Below are positions 25,670 through 34,627 of a stretch of 64,000 bases of DNA, one piece after another. Source of the stretch: Ectopseudomonas chengduensis (GTDB taxonomy: Bacteria > Pseudomonadota > Gammaproteobacteria > Pseudomonadales > Pseudomonadaceae); contig NZ_FMZQ01000015.1 in assembly GCF_900102635.1 (NCBI RefSeq), positions 103,008-167,007 on the forward strand. Reading direction: 5' to 3'. Position 1 is the first letter of the stretch, and each line of letters begins with the position of its first letter. The translations under genes and the position numbers were made by a program. Below the pieces are notes generated by a model. The model ran no database searches. It worked only from the letters and a program-made list of their open reading frames with translations, and was not told the origin of the DNA.

Positions 25670-25861
25670 CTAGCGCCTGAGCTTGCTCGCCGATTCACCA
25701 CCGATGCCGAAGTGGTTTTTCGGCATTTCGGTGATGATCACGCGCACCCGCTCGATGGGCGCGTCCAGCGAGCGCGACATGGCCTCGCTGACTTCGCGGA
25801 TCAGGGTTTCCTTTTGTTCGTCGGTGCGGCCTTCGAGGATATACAGCTGAGCGATGGGCAT
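25670..25861 (-). CDS. dmpI: 4-oxalocrotonate tautomerase
   Basis: This encodes 63 residues starting M-P-I-A-Q-L-Y-I-L-E-G-R, so removal of Met leaves the catalytic Pro1; R11 and R39-type arginines are present. The enzyme isomerises 2-hydroxymuconate to 2-oxo-3-hexenedioate in the 4-oxalocrotonate branch. It is full length, ending S-K-L-R-R followed by TAG that lies inside the IS target duplication. GAAGGACGAGG precedes the start. It is the last gene of the dmp operon. Confidence 0.97.
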   Translation of the reverse strand: MPIAQLYILEGRTDEQKETLIREVSEAMSRSLDAPIERVRVIITEMPKNHFGIGGESASKLRR

Positions 25862-25915
25862 GGCCTCGTCCTTCAAAAATAGTAGCGGCCGGCACGCAAG
25901 CCGGCCGCATGGGGT

Positions 25916-26710
25916 TTAAACGAAGCGCGCGGACACCGAGCCAAGGCCCTGGTAACGCACGGTGATGTTGTCGCCCGGCGCCACCGGCACCGCCGCGGTG
26001 ATGCCGCCGGTCATGATGAAACTGCCCGCCGGGATATGTTCGCCGCGTTCGGCCAGCAGGTTGGCCAGCATCGCCACGCTGGAAGCAGGATGGCCAAGCA
26101 CTGCGGCACCGGCACCAAGCTCCACCACTTCGCCGTTCTTCTCCATCACCACGCCGAGGGTGCGCAGGTCCACGTCGGCGACATTGGCCATTTGCCCGCC
26201 GGTAATGAAACGGGTCGAGGAGGCGTTGTCGGCGACCACGCTGATCAGGTCAAACTTGAAGTTCTCGTAGCGCGAGTCGATCACTTCCACCGTCGGCACG
26301 ACGAAATCGGTGGCCGCCAGCACTTGGCCGATATGGCAGCCCGGACCGTGCAGTGGGGCTTTGGTGACGAAGCTGATCTCAGCCTCGATCTTCGGGTGGA
26401 TCAGTTTGGCGCAATCCACCACGCCGCCGTCGGCGACGCTGAAGTAGTCGGCGAGGAAGCCGTATATCGGCGTTTCCACGCCCATCTGTGCCATCTTCGC
26501 CCAGGAGGTCAGGCCCATCTTCAAGCCGACGATCTTGTTGCCGCGGGCCTCCTTGCGCCGGCGGATTTCCCACTGCACGTCGTAGGCGTCGGCGAAGGTC
26601 ATGTCCGGGTAATCGTTGGTCACCTTGCTGATGTCATGCGCATGCAGCTCGGCGTTTTCGATGTGCTCGGCCAGGGCCAGCACCTGTTCGCGGGTCAGGG
26701 TACGGTTCAT
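25916..26710 (-). CDS. dmpH: 4-oxalocrotonate decarboxylase
   Basis: This 264-residue protein of the hydratase/decarboxylase family decarboxylates 2-oxo-3-hexenedioate to 2-hydroxypenta-2,4-dienoate in the meta-cleavage pathway. Typical text includes G-L-K-M-G-L-T-S, E-A-E-I-S-F-V and the A-D-N-A-S-S region. It is homologous to DmpE, with which it forms a complex in studied strains. Its start overlaps the dmpG stop by one base (TGATG). Confidence 0.96.
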   Translation of the reverse strand: MNRTLTREQVLALAEHIENAELHAHDISKVTNDYPDMTFADAYDVQWEIRRRKEARGNKIVGLKMGLTSWAKMAQMGVETPIYGFLADYFSVADGGVVDCAKLIHPKIEAEISFVTKAPLHGPGCHIGQVLAATDFVVPTVEVIDSRYENFKFDLISVVADNASSTRFITGGQMANVADVDLRTLGVVMEKNGEVVELGAGAAVLGHPASSVAMLANLLAERGEHIPAGSFIMTGGITAAVPVAPGDNITVRYQGLGSVSARFV

Positions 26711-27744
26711 CAGTTGCGCTCCTTACGGGCGGCCAATAGGTCGAGGGCGACGTCGACGATCATGTCTTCCTGGCCACCGACCATGCGCCGTTTGCCCAGT
26801 TCGACGAGGATGTCCACGGCCTTGAGGCCGTATTTCTGCGCGGCCACTTCGGAATGACGGAGGAAGCTGGAGTAGACCCCGGCGTAGCCGAGGGCCAGGG
26901 TTTCGCGGTCGACCCGCACCGGACGGTCTTGCAGCGGCCGGACGATGTCGTCGGCGGCGTCCATCAGGGTGTAGAGGTCGGTGCCGTGCTCCCAGCCGAG
27001 GCGTTCGGCGGCGGCGATGAACACCTCCAGCGGCGCGTTACCGGCACCGGCGCCCATGCCGGCGAGACTGGCGTCGATGCGGTCGCAGCCCTCCTCCACC
27101 GCGACGATGGAGTTGGCCACGCCAAGGGACAGGTTGTGGTGGGCGTGCATGCCGGTCTGGGTTTCCGGCTTGAGCACGGCCTTGACCGCGCGGAAGCGCT
27201 CGCGCACGTCCTGCATGCTCAGCGCACCACCGGAATCGACCACGTAGATGCAGGTCGCGCCATAGTTCTCCATCAGCTTGGCCTGCTTGGCCAGATGCTC
27301 GGGGGCGATCATATGGCTCATCATCAAAAAGCCGACGGTGTCCATGCCCAGTTCACGGGCGTATTCGATGTGCTGCTTGGAGACATCCGCCTCGGTGCAA
27401 TGGGTGGCCACGCGGACCACCCGCGCGCCGGCGTTGTAGGCCGCCTTGAGGTCGTGCACCGTGCCGATACCGGGCAGCAGCAGGGTGGCGATTTTGGCGT
27501 GGCTGATCACGTCGTTGACCGCCTCGATCCACTCCAGGTCGGTGTGCGCGCCGAAGCCGTAGTTGAAGCTGGAGCCTTGCAGGCCGTCGCCGTGGGCCAC
27601 CTCGATGGAGTCGACCTTGGCCTGGTCCAGGGCGCGGGCGATGTCCTGCACGTTCTGCAGCGAGTACTGGTGGCGGATCGCGTGGCTGCCGTCGCGCAGG
27701 GTGACGTCGGAGATATAGAGTTTCTTGCCGGGGTTGAAGGTCAT
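26710..27744 (-). CDS. dmpG: 4-hydroxy-2-oxovalerate aldolase
   Basis: This encodes 344 residues. The (beta/alpha)8 aldolase signature R-D-G-S-H-A-I-R-H-Q near residue 17 and the metal-binding H-A-H-H-N motif are intact. It cleaves 4-hydroxy-2-oxovalerate to pyruvate and acetaldehyde, which is channelled to DmpF in the bifunctional DmpFG complex. It lies 11 bases after dmpF. Confidence 0.98.
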   Translation of the reverse strand: MTFNPGKKLYISDVTLRDGSHAIRHQYSLQNVQDIARALDQAKVDSIEVAHGDGLQGSSFNYGFGAHTDLEWIEAVNDVISHAKIATLLLPGIGTVHDLKAAYNAGARVVRVATHCTEADVSKQHIEYARELGMDTVGFLMMSHMIAPEHLAKQAKLMENYGATCIYVVDSGGALSMQDVRERFRAVKAVLKPETQTGMHAHHNLSLGVANSIVAVEEGCDRIDASLAGMGAGAGNAPLEVFIAAAERLGWEHGTDLYTLMDAADDIVRPLQDRPVRVDRETLALGYAGVYSSFLRHSEVAAQKYGLKAVDILVELGKRRMVGGQEDMIVDVALDLLAARKERN

Positions 27745-27755
27745 GGCGATTCTCC

Positions 27756-28694
27756 TCAGGCCTTGAGCATCGACTGGGCCATGCGCTCGGCAGTGGCCAG
27801 CGCGGCGGAGGTCATGATGTCGAGGTTGCCAGCGTAGGCCGGCAGGTAATGGGCGGCGCCTTCGACTTCGAGGAACACCGAGGTCTTCAACCCGCTGAAC
27901 CGGCCGAGACCGGGGATGTTCAGCGGCGCGGACTCGGGGATCACGTCGAACTGCACCTGCTGCTTCAGGCGATAGCCGGGCACGTAGGCCTGCACCGCCT
28001 GAACCATTTCCGCCACCGAGGCCGCGACGGCGGCCTGATCGGCGGCGGCGGACAGCACATACACGGTGTCGCGCATGATCAGCGGCGGCTCAGCCGGGTT
28101 CATGATGATGATCGCCTTGCCCTTGGCCGCACCGCCGATCACTTCGATGGCTTTGCTGGTGGTCTCGGTGAACTCGTCGATGTTGGCGCGGGTGCCCGGA
28201 CCGGCCGACTTGCTGCTGATCGAGGCGACGATCTCGGCGTAATGGACCTTGGCCACGCGGGAGACCGCGGCGACCATCGGGATGGTCGCCTGGCCGCCGC
28301 AGGTGACCATGTTGACGTTGAGCTTGCCGAGGTGCTCTTCCAGGTTGACCACCGGCACGCAGTACGGGCCGATGGCCGCCGGGGTCAGGTCGATCAGGCG
28401 GATGCCCGGTTTGGCCTGGCGCAGCAGCGCCTCGTTCTGCACGTGGGCACTGGCCGAGGTGGCGTCGAAGACGAAATCGATGTCGGCGAATTCGGGCAGC
28501 TTGATCAGCCCTTCGACGCCGGCATGGGTGGTCGCCACGCCCATGCGCTGGGCGCGGGCCAGGCCGTCGGAGGCGGCGTCGATGCCGACCATGGCGCCCA
28601 TTTCCAGGTACTTGGCGTTGCGCAGCACTTTGATCATCAGGTCGGTGCCAATATTGCCCGGACCGATGATCGCGACTTTGAGTTTCTGGTTCAT
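27756..28694 (-). CDS. dmpF: Acetaldehyde dehydrogenase (acylating)
   Basis: This encodes 312 residues from M-N-Q-K-L-K (28694); an ATG two codons earlier is possible. The NAD motif is G-P-G-N-I-G-T-D and the catalytic cysteine lies in M-V-T-C-G-G-Q-A-T. It converts acetaldehyde, NAD and CoA to acetyl-CoA, receiving acetaldehyde through a tunnel from DmpG. The text is nearly that of the CF600 enzyme as I recall it. Confidence 0.98.
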   Translation of the reverse strand: MNQKLKVAIIGPGNIGTDLMIKVLRNAKYLEMGAMVGIDAASDGLARAQRMGVATTHAGVEGLIKLPEFADIDFVFDATSASAHVQNEALLRQAKPGIRLIDLTPAAIGPYCVPVVNLEEHLGKLNVNMVTCGGQATIPMVAAVSRVAKVHYAEIVASISSKSAGPGTRANIDEFTETTSKAIEVIGGAAKGKAIIIMNPAEPPLIMRDTVYVLSAAADQAAVAASVAEMVQAVQAYVPGYRLKQQVQFDVIPESAPLNIPGLGRFSGLKTSVFLEVEGAAHYLPAYAGNLDIMTSAALATAERMAQSMLKA

Positions 28695-28709
28695 CTGCAA
28701 GCCTCCAAT

Positions 28710-29495
28710 TTAGGTGAAGCGCACGGAGGCGCTGCCGATACCGCCGATGTCGACGCGCATCACGTCGCCGGCCTTGACCGGCTCCAACGGCACCAGCGAG
28801 CCGGACAGAATCACCTCGCCGGCTTTCAGCGCGATGCCGAAACGGCCCAGGGTGTTGGCCAGCCAGGCCACGCAGTTGACCGGCGAACCGAGCGCCGCAG
28901 CGCCGGCCCCGGTGCTGATGATGTGGCCGTTCTTTTCCACCACCATGCCGCAGGTGACCAGGTCGACCTGGCGCGGCGATACCGCCTGGTCGCCGAGCAC
29001 GAACAGGCCGCAGGAGGCGTTGTCCGCCACGGTGTCCTGGATCTTGATTTTCCAGTCGCGGATGCGCGAATCGACGATCTCGAAACAGGGCATCACGCAC
29101 TCGGTGGCGGCCAGTACGTCGGCGTTAGTCACGCCGGGGCCGATCAGGTCCTTCTTGAGGATGAAGGCGATCTCGCCCTCGGCCTTGGGCTGCATCAGTC
29201 GCTGGCTGATCGGCACCGCTTCGCCGCTGTTGAACACCATGGCGTCGGTCAGGTAACCGAAGTCCGGCTGGTGCACGCCCAGTATGTTTTGCACCGCCTT
29301 GCTGGTCACGCCGATCTTCTTGCCGATGATCTTCTCGCCGGCCGCCAGGCGTCGTTCGAGCATGCGCAGCGAGATGTGGTAGGCGTCGTCGACGCTGATG
29401 TCGAAGCCACGCTCGGTCAGCGGGCTGATCGCCTCGCGGTTGAGCATGGCCTGGTACAGCTCGTCGCCGAGCGCGTTGATCATTATCTGGTCCAT
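28710..29495 (-). CDS. dmpE: 2-oxopent-4-enoate (2-hydroxypentadienoate) hydratase
   Basis: This encodes 261 residues from M-D-Q-I-M-I-N-A (29495); the frame is open further upstream into dmpD but has no start signal. The family motifs G-K-K-I-G-V-T-S, E-G-E-I-A-F-I-L and A-D-N-A-S-C match the MhpD/XylJ/DmpE group. It adds water to 2-hydroxypenta-2,4-dienoate to give 4-hydroxy-2-oxovalerate. It is a paralogue of DmpH in the same operon. Confidence 0.97.
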   Translation of the reverse strand: MDQIMINALGDELYQAMLNREAISPLTERGFDISVDDAYHISLRMLERRLAAGEKIIGKKIGVTSKAVQNILGVHQPDFGYLTDAMVFNSGEAVPISQRLMQPKAEGEIAFILKKDLIGPGVTNADVLAATECVMPCFEIVDSRIRDWKIKIQDTVADNASCGLFVLGDQAVSPRQVDLVTCGMVVEKNGHIISTGAGAAALGSPVNCVAWLANTLGRFGIALKAGEVILSGSLVPLEPVKAGDVMRVDIGGIGSASVRFT

Positions 29496-29506
29496 GTCGG
29501 TCTCTC

Positions 29507-30358
29507 TCAGGAATGGCGGGCGTCGGCTTCGGCGAGGAAATCCTCGACCAGGCGGGCGAAACGGGCGGCGTGTTCGATCTGCGTCCAGTGGCCGCACTGG
29601 CCGAACACGTGCAATTGCGCGCGGACGATCCACTCGGCCAGCGTCAGCGAAGCGGCCAGGGGGATCACCTGATCCTCGCGGCCATGGATCACCAGGGTTT
29701 CGTGGGGCAAGGCGCGGATCTGCGCCTCGCTGCTGGCCAGGCCATCGACCCAGCGCTGGCGCGGTGCGGGGAACATCTGCGCGAACGACTCCTGAAAACC
29801 GGGGCGGATGCTGGCCTGGTAACGCAGCTCAGCCAACTCGTCGGTGACCAGGCTGCGGTCGTAGGCGAAGGTGTCCATCAGCCGGCGCATGGCGGCGAAG
29901 GACGGCTCATAGCCCCACACATCATCCAGGCCCGGGGTGATCGGAAAGCTAACCCCGGCGCTGCCCATCAGCACCAGCCGGCGCACTCGCTCGGGGTGGC
30001 GGATGGCCAGGGCCAGGGCCAGGCCGCCACCGAAGGAGTTACCGACCAGGTCGGCCTGTTCGATGCCCAGGGCATCCAGCACGCCAAGCGCGTGTTCAAC
30101 CCAGCGCTGTTGGTGGTACTGACCATCGACCGGGCGTTCGCTGTAGCCGAAGCCCAGCATGTCCGGGGCGATCACCCGGCGGCGCTTGGCCAGCTCGGGC
30201 ATCACCAGACGCCAGTTGGCCCAGGCGGTGACGCCGGGGCCGGAGCCGTGGATCATCATCAGCGGGAAGCCTTCGCCGCTGTCGTGCAGGTTGGTGCGAT
30301 AGCCGGCGGCGAGGATTTCGCGGCCGATTTCCGGGCTGTTCTGGGGTGCGCTCATCAC
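29507..30358 (-). CDS. dmpD: 2-hydroxymuconic semialdehyde hydrolase
   Basis: This 283-residue alpha/beta hydrolase has the nucleophile motif G-N-S-F-G-G-G, the acid in H-G-R-E-D-Q and the His in C-G-H-W-T-Q. It hydrolyses the meta-cleavage product to 2-hydroxypentadienoate and formate (or acetate from methylcatechols). It provides the hydrolytic branch parallel to DmpC-I-H. It ends 11 bases before dmpE. Confidence 0.97.
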   Translation of the reverse strand: MMSAPQNSPEIGREILAAGYRTNLHDSGEGFPLMMIHGSGPGVTAWANWRLVMPELAKRRRVIAPDMLGFGYSERPVDGQYHQQRWVEHALGVLDALGIEQADLVGNSFGGGLALALAIRHPERVRRLVLMGSAGVSFPITPGLDDVWGYEPSFAAMRRLMDTFAYDRSLVTDELAELRYQASIRPGFQESFAQMFPAPRQRWVDGLASSEAQIRALPHETLVIHGREDQVIPLAASLTLAEWIVRAQLHVFGQCGHWTQIEHAARFARLVEDFLAEADARHS

Positions 30359-30362
30359 GGCC

Positions 30363-31823
30363 TCACAACTTCACACAGATGTTTTTCAGTTCGGTGTAGA
30401 ACTCCAGCGAGTGCACACCCCCTTCCCGACCGATCCCGGATTGCTTGCTGCCACCGAAGGCGGTGCGCAGATCGCGCAGGAACCAACTGTTGACCCAGAC
30501 GATGCCGGCCTCCAACTGGCCGGCGACGCGGTGCGCGCGGCTGACGTTGTCGCTCCAGAGGGTGGCGGACAGGCCATAGGGCAGACTGTTGGCCAGGGCG
30601 ACGGCTTCGGCTTCGCTGTCGAACGGACGGATATGGCAGCACGGCCCGAAGATTTCCTCGGTGACCACCGCCGAGTCGTCGGCCAGGCCGGTCCAGATGG
30701 TCGGTTGTATCCAGGCGCCACCCGCCAATGCCTCCGGCATCTGCGGCACGCCGCCGCCGGTGACCACGGTGGCGCCGTCGGCGACGGCTTGCTGGTAGTA
30801 GGACAGCACCTTCTCGCGGTGCTTGAGGCTAACCAGCGGGCCGAAGTTGCTGGTCGGGTCGTCCGGCGGGCCGATCACCAGGCTCTCGGCACCGGCCTTC
30901 AGGCGGGCGACAAACTCCTCGAAAATCGAGCGCTCGACATACAGCCGCTCGGTGCCCAGGCACACCTGACCGCAGTTGGCGAAGGCCGAGCGCAGCGTGC
31001 CTTCGATGGCCTTATCCATGTCGCAGTCGGCGAAGACGATGCCGGCGTTCTTGCCGCCCAGCTCCAGCGAGACCTGGCGCACGCCTTTGGCGGCGGCGCG
31101 CATGATCAACTCGCCGGTGCCGGTTTCACCCGTGAAGGTGAAGGCATCGACATCCGCGTGCTCGGTGAGGAAGGCCCCGGCGGAATCGCCACCGAAACCA
31201 TGCACCACGTTGTACACCCCGGCCGGCACGCCGGCGGCCTGCATCACCTCGGCGAGCAGGGTGGTGGTCAGCGGGGTTTCCTCGGAGGGCTTGACCACCA
31301 CGGTGTTGCCGCAGGCCAGGGCCGGGCCGACCTTCCAGGTCATCAGCAACAGCGGCAGATTCCACGGGCTGATCACCCCGATCACCCCCTTGGGGCGGCG
31401 CACCGCGTAGTTGATCGCGCCGCTGCCGTCCGGCGTGGCCATCTCGAAGGCTTCGCTGGGCACGTTCTTCAGCAGGTCGGCGAACACCTTGAAGTTGGCC
31501 GCGCCGCGCGGAATATCGATATGCGACGCCAAGGATTTCGGCTTGCCGGTGTCCAGGCATTCGGCCTCGAGGAACTCGTCGAAGCGCGCGGTGATGCCAT
31601 CGGCCACGCGGTGCAGAATGTCCGCGCGCTCGGCCACGCTCATCGCGCCCCACGGTCCGCTCAGCGCGGCACGTGCGGCCTGCACCGCGGCATCGACCTC
31701 GGCGCGGCCGGCCTCGTGCACGCGGCCGATCACCTGGCCGTTGGCCGGGTTGATGTCGTCGAAGGTGCGACCGCTGGCCGAACCGACGAAGGCACCGTTA
31801 ATGAAGTGCTTGATCTCTTTCAT
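30363..31823 (-). CDS. dmpC: 2-hydroxymuconic semialdehyde dehydrogenase
   Basis: This 486-residue aldehyde dehydrogenase has G-E-T-G-T-G-E-L for NAD binding, the Glu in L-E-L-G-G-K-N-A and the catalytic Cys in N-C-G-Q-V-C-L-G. It oxidises 2-hydroxymuconic semialdehyde to 2-hydroxymuconate, starting the 4-oxalocrotonate branch that dominates when phenol or catechol is the substrate. It begins 34 bases after dmpB and ends 4 bases before dmpD. Confidence 0.97.
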   Translation of the reverse strand: MKEIKHFINGAFVGSASGRTFDDINPANGQVIGRVHEAGRAEVDAAVQAARAALSGPWGAMSVAERADILHRVADGITARFDEFLEAECLDTGKPKSLASHIDIPRGAANFKVFADLLKNVPSEAFEMATPDGSGAINYAVRRPKGVIGVISPWNLPLLLMTWKVGPALACGNTVVVKPSEETPLTTTLLAEVMQAAGVPAGVYNVVHGFGGDSAGAFLTEHADVDAFTFTGETGTGELIMRAAAKGVRQVSLELGGKNAGIVFADCDMDKAIEGTLRSAFANCGQVCLGTERLYVERSIFEEFVARLKAGAESLVIGPPDDPTSNFGPLVSLKHREKVLSYYQQAVADGATVVTGGGVPQMPEALAGGAWIQPTIWTGLADDSAVVTEEIFGPCCHIRPFDSEAEAVALANSLPYGLSATLWSDNVSRAHRVAGQLEAGIVWVNSWFLRDLRTAFGGSKQSGIGREGGVHSLEFYTELKNICVKL

Positions 31824-31857
31824 CTGCGCAATCTCTGCAAAAAGGCGAGCCGGGCTT

Positions 31858-32781
31858 TCAGGTGAGCACGGTCAGGAAACGTTCGTTGAGCACCCGGTCG
31901 TGGTAAAAAATGGCCTTGCCCAGGTCCTTGGCCAGCCAGGTCACGGGCTTGTGGTCCTGGTAGTTGTAATCGCCACCGCAGAACACCTCGTTGCGGTTAC
32001 CCGAGGGGTCGAAGAAGTAGATGGTCTTGCCATGGGTCAGGCCGTGGCGGGTCGGGCCGATGTCGATCGAGGTGTCGGTCATGGAAATCAGGTCGGCTGC
32101 GCGCAGCACGTCTTCCCAGGTTTCCAGAAAGAACGAGGCGTGGTGGAAGCGGCCCTTCTCCGTGTGCTGGATGAAGGCCACGTCGTGGGCCTTGGTCGAC
32201 AGGCTGAGGAACTGCGCGATGCGCGTGCCGTTGTCGTCGACCACCTGTTCGGCCAGGTAGAAACCGAGCACCTCGGTGAACAGCGCATAGGTCGCCTGCA
32301 GCTCGTCGCCATACAGCAGGCAGTGGTCGAAACGCACCGCGCGCATGCCCTTGAGGTTGCGCGGCCAGGCTTCCGGATTGATCTCCTCCAGCCCCCATTT
32401 GCCGGTGTACTCCTTGTCGGCGTAGAGCTCGAAAAAGTGTCCGGACGGCGCCTGGAAGCGCACCCGCCGACCGCAACCCTTGAGTTCGCCGGCGGGGATG
32501 GTTTCGATCAGGCAGCCATAATTGAGCAGATCCTGGGTCAGGCGGTTCAGGCAGTCCTCGTCGATCACCTTGAACCCCATGAAATCCATGCCCGGCTGAT
32601 CGGCCTCGCGCAGCACCACGGAGAATTTGTCGACCTCGGTCCAGGCCTTCAGGTAGACGCGCCCTTGCTCGTCGCGGTCCATTTCGATCAGACCGAGCAG
32701 GTCGCAGTAGTGGGCCAAGGCGCTATCCAAGTTCAGTACGCGAAGCTGGACGTGACCGGGGCGCATTACGCCTTTTTTCAT
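31858..32781 (-). CDS. dmpB: Catechol 2,3-dioxygenase
   Basis: This encodes 307 residues from M-K-K-G-V-M-R-P-G (32781), overlapping the dmpQ stop as ATGA. This is the two-domain extradiol dioxygenase fold with the iron ligands in R-F-D-H-C-L, G-R-F-H-H-A-S and G-N-R-N-E-V-F. It cleaves catechol next to the hydroxyls to give yellow 2-hydroxymuconic semialdehyde, the defining step of the meta pathway. Confidence 0.98.
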   Translation of the reverse strand: MKKGVMRPGHVQLRVLNLDSALAHYCDLLGLIEMDRDEQGRVYLKAWTEVDKFSVVLREADQPGMDFMGFKVIDEDCLNRLTQDLLNYGCLIETIPAGELKGCGRRVRFQAPSGHFFELYADKEYTGKWGLEEINPEAWPRNLKGMRAVRFDHCLLYGDELQATYALFTEVLGFYLAEQVVDDNGTRIAQFLSLSTKAHDVAFIQHTEKGRFHHASFFLETWEDVLRAADLISMTDTSIDIGPTRHGLTHGKTIYFFDPSGNRNEVFCGGDYNYQDHKPVTWLAKDLGKAIFYHDRVLNERFLTVLT

Positions 32782-33116
32782 GACGACACCTCTTGCTGGT
32801 TCTTGTTGTTGTGGTCGCCCGGGCCTTGGCGGCGCAGGCATTCGATGCTCAGGTCAGTCTGGGGAAACAGTTGGCAGGCCAGGGCCAGGCCCTGCTTGGC
32901 CGCCTCCGGCGGCACATGGCTGCAACTCATCTTGTGGCACTGGTAGCTGCCGCTCAGCACGCGCACCTTGCACAGGCCGCAGCCGCCGCCGCGGCAACCG
33001 ACGGGCACGCAGCGCTTGCCCTGTTGCTCCATCGCACTGAGCACCGACTGGTCGGGCAGGCAACGGAACGTCTGGCCGCTGACCGTTTCGCGAATCTCAT
33101 AACCGGCACGGTTCAT
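32778..33116 (-). CDS. dmpQ: Plant-type ferredoxin that reactivates catechol 2,3-dioxygenase
   Basis: This 112-residue protein has the [2Fe-2S] pattern C-R-G-G-G-C-G-L-C with a further Cys downstream (S-Y-Q-C-H). XylT/DmpQ-type ferredoxins re-reduce oxidised iron in the extradiol dioxygenase when substituted catechols inactivate it. It is coupled to dmpB by a four-base overlap and begins 8 bases after dmpP. Confidence 0.96.
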   Translation of the reverse strand: MNRAGYEIRETVSGQTFRCLPDQSVLSAMEQQGKRCVPVGCRGGGCGLCKVRVLSGSYQCHKMSCSHVPPEAAKQGLALACQLFPQTDLSIECLRRQGPGDHNNKNQQEVSS

Positions 33117-33124
33117 GGTTCACC

Positions 33125-34186
33125 TCAGATGCGCTTGAACAGGGCCGAACGGCTGCTCTCGCCGGCCCCATCGGCGGCGGTGTAGAAGCGCTCCATAAAG
33201 ATGTCACGCTCGAACAGCCGGCCTTGCATCAGGGTGGTGATGGCCGCGTCGATCATCGGCGGCGGGCCGCACAGGTAGGCTTTTTGCCCACCGAAGCGGC
33301 CGTCGAAATGCGCCTTGGCGGCGTCGTGGACGAAGCCCTTGAAGCCTTGCCACGTCGGGTCGTCGCTGGCCTGGCTGAGCGCCGGCACATAGCTGAACTG
33401 CGGGTGCTGCGCGGCCAGCGCCTCGAACAGCTCGCGGTTGTACAGCTCGGCGACATTGCGCGCGCCCTGGAACAGGGTGATCTGCCGCGTATCGCCGCGC
33501 TCAAGCAGATCGAGGATCATCGACTGCGGGCTCGATAAGCCCGAGCCGCCGGCGATGAAGATCAGGTCGCCGGGCTGCGAGTCGCGCACGAAGAACTGCC
33601 CATAAGGTCCGGACAGCTCCACCGAGTCGCCGACTTTCAGTTGTTTGTGGATAAAGCCGGTGGCCGCACCGCCCTCGACCAGGCGCACGTGCAACTCGAC
33701 TTCGTCGTTCCGGCTCGGCGGGTTGGCCAGCGAGAAGGCGCGGGTGCCGTCGATGCCCGGCAATGCCAGGTTGACGTACTGCCCGGCCTGGAACGGCATG
33801 GGCCGATCCAGCTTGATGTGCAGGCCCTTGATGGTCGGCGACAGGTCAACTAGGGCGCTGACCACCCCCCGGTAATCCTCCACCGGATGGCCGAGGAAGT
33901 CCGGGTCGGCATCGACGTCGGCTTCGATCACCAGGTCGGAGAGCGGAATGGCGCAGCAGGCCAGCACCTTGCGCTCGTCGCGCTCGATGTCCATCAGGGC
34001 GAACGGCGAGGCTTCGCCGATATCCACTTCGCCCTCGACCACCTGCACCTTGCAGGTGGCGCAGGTGCCGTGGCCGCAGGCGAACGGCAGCCAGACGCCC
34101 TGGCGCAGAGCGGCCTGGAGGATGGTCTGGCCGTCCTCCACTTCGATCACTTCGCCGGTCGGTTCAATGGTGACGTTGTAACTCAT
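33125..34186 (-). CDS. dmpP: Phenol hydroxylase P5, FAD/[2Fe-2S] reductase
   Basis: This encodes 353 residues. An N-terminal plant-type ferredoxin domain (C-G-H-G-T-C-A-T-C-K) is followed by an FAD domain (R-A-F-S-L-A-N) and an NAD domain (G-G-S-G-L-S-S-P-Q-S). It transfers electrons from NADH to the di-iron oxygenase of the multicomponent phenol hydroxylase. It ends with F-K-R-I and is followed by dmpQ. Confidence 0.98.
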   Translation of the reverse strand: MSYNVTIEPTGEVIEVEDGQTILQAALRQGVWLPFACGHGTCATCKVQVVEGEVDIGEASPFALMDIERDERKVLACCAIPLSDLVIEADVDADPDFLGHPVEDYRGVVSALVDLSPTIKGLHIKLDRPMPFQAGQYVNLALPGIDGTRAFSLANPPSRNDEVELHVRLVEGGAATGFIHKQLKVGDSVELSGPYGQFFVRDSQPGDLIFIAGGSGLSSPQSMILDLLERGDTRQITLFQGARNVAELYNRELFEALAAQHPQFSYVPALSQASDDPTWQGFKGFVHDAAKAHFDGRFGGQKAYLCGPPPMIDAAITTLMQGRLFERDIFMERFYTAADGAGESSRSALFKRI

Positions 34187-34196
34187 GGCACACCTC

Positions 34197-34556
34197 TCAG
34201 CTGCACGAACCCTGAACGCCGTTCAAGCCTGGCGTGCTCAGGCGCAGCAGGCTCTTGTGGTCAATACCGTTGGCTTCCAGGCTGGCACTGGGATCGGCAG
34301 TGAACGGCTGGCCATTGAGCTGCCACACAGCCGCGCTGAAATCGATGCGCGCGCTGTCTGGATGGGCCTTGATCGCCTCCATGAACACCTGCTCGAGGAA
34401 CGCGCCGAAGGTCATCGCCGGGGCGACGAGAAAGGCGAAGGGCGAGCAGAACATCAGGTGTTTTTCCCAGTAGACGTAGAGCATCTGCATGCCATGGAAA
34501 TTGGCTTGCAGGTCGCGCGGCGTGGCGCGGTATTCGCTGATCGCATTAACAGTCAT
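34197..34556 (-). CDS. dmpO: Phenol hydroxylase P4 (gamma subunit of the oxygenase)
   Basis: This 119-residue protein, starting M-T-V-N-A-I-S-E-Y, matches the DmpO/TomA4 family. It is the small subunit of the (DmpLNO)2 oxygenase dimer and carries no cofactor of its own in this family. A 71-base gap containing a strong hairpin separates it from dmpN, unlike the tight spacing elsewhere. Confidence 0.96.
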   Translation of the reverse strand: MTVNAISEYRATPRDLQANFHGMQMLYVYWEKHLMFCSPFAFLVAPAMTFGAFLEQVFMEAIKAHPDSARIDFSAAVWQLNGQPFTADPSASLEANGIDHKSLLRLSTPGLNGVQGSCS

Positions 34557-34581
34557 TAGCTGACCCTCTTGTTCTTGGAAT

Positions 34582-34612
34582 CGGGGTGGTCAGGGGCGGC
34601 AGCGCCACCCCG
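34582..34612 (-). terminator. Stem-loop between dmpN and dmpO
   Basis: CGGGGTGG pairs with CCACCCCG around a 15-base loop. There is no U run. It may protect the upstream dmpKLMN message or lower expression of downstream genes. Confidence 0.45.
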
Positions 34613-34627
34613 ACCCGGGGTGACGCA

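Noticed and set aside
27849..29672. 607-codon plus-strand frame across dmpF and dmpE
   Set aside because: It runs antisense through two well-identified enzymes and shows composition typical of antisense reading.
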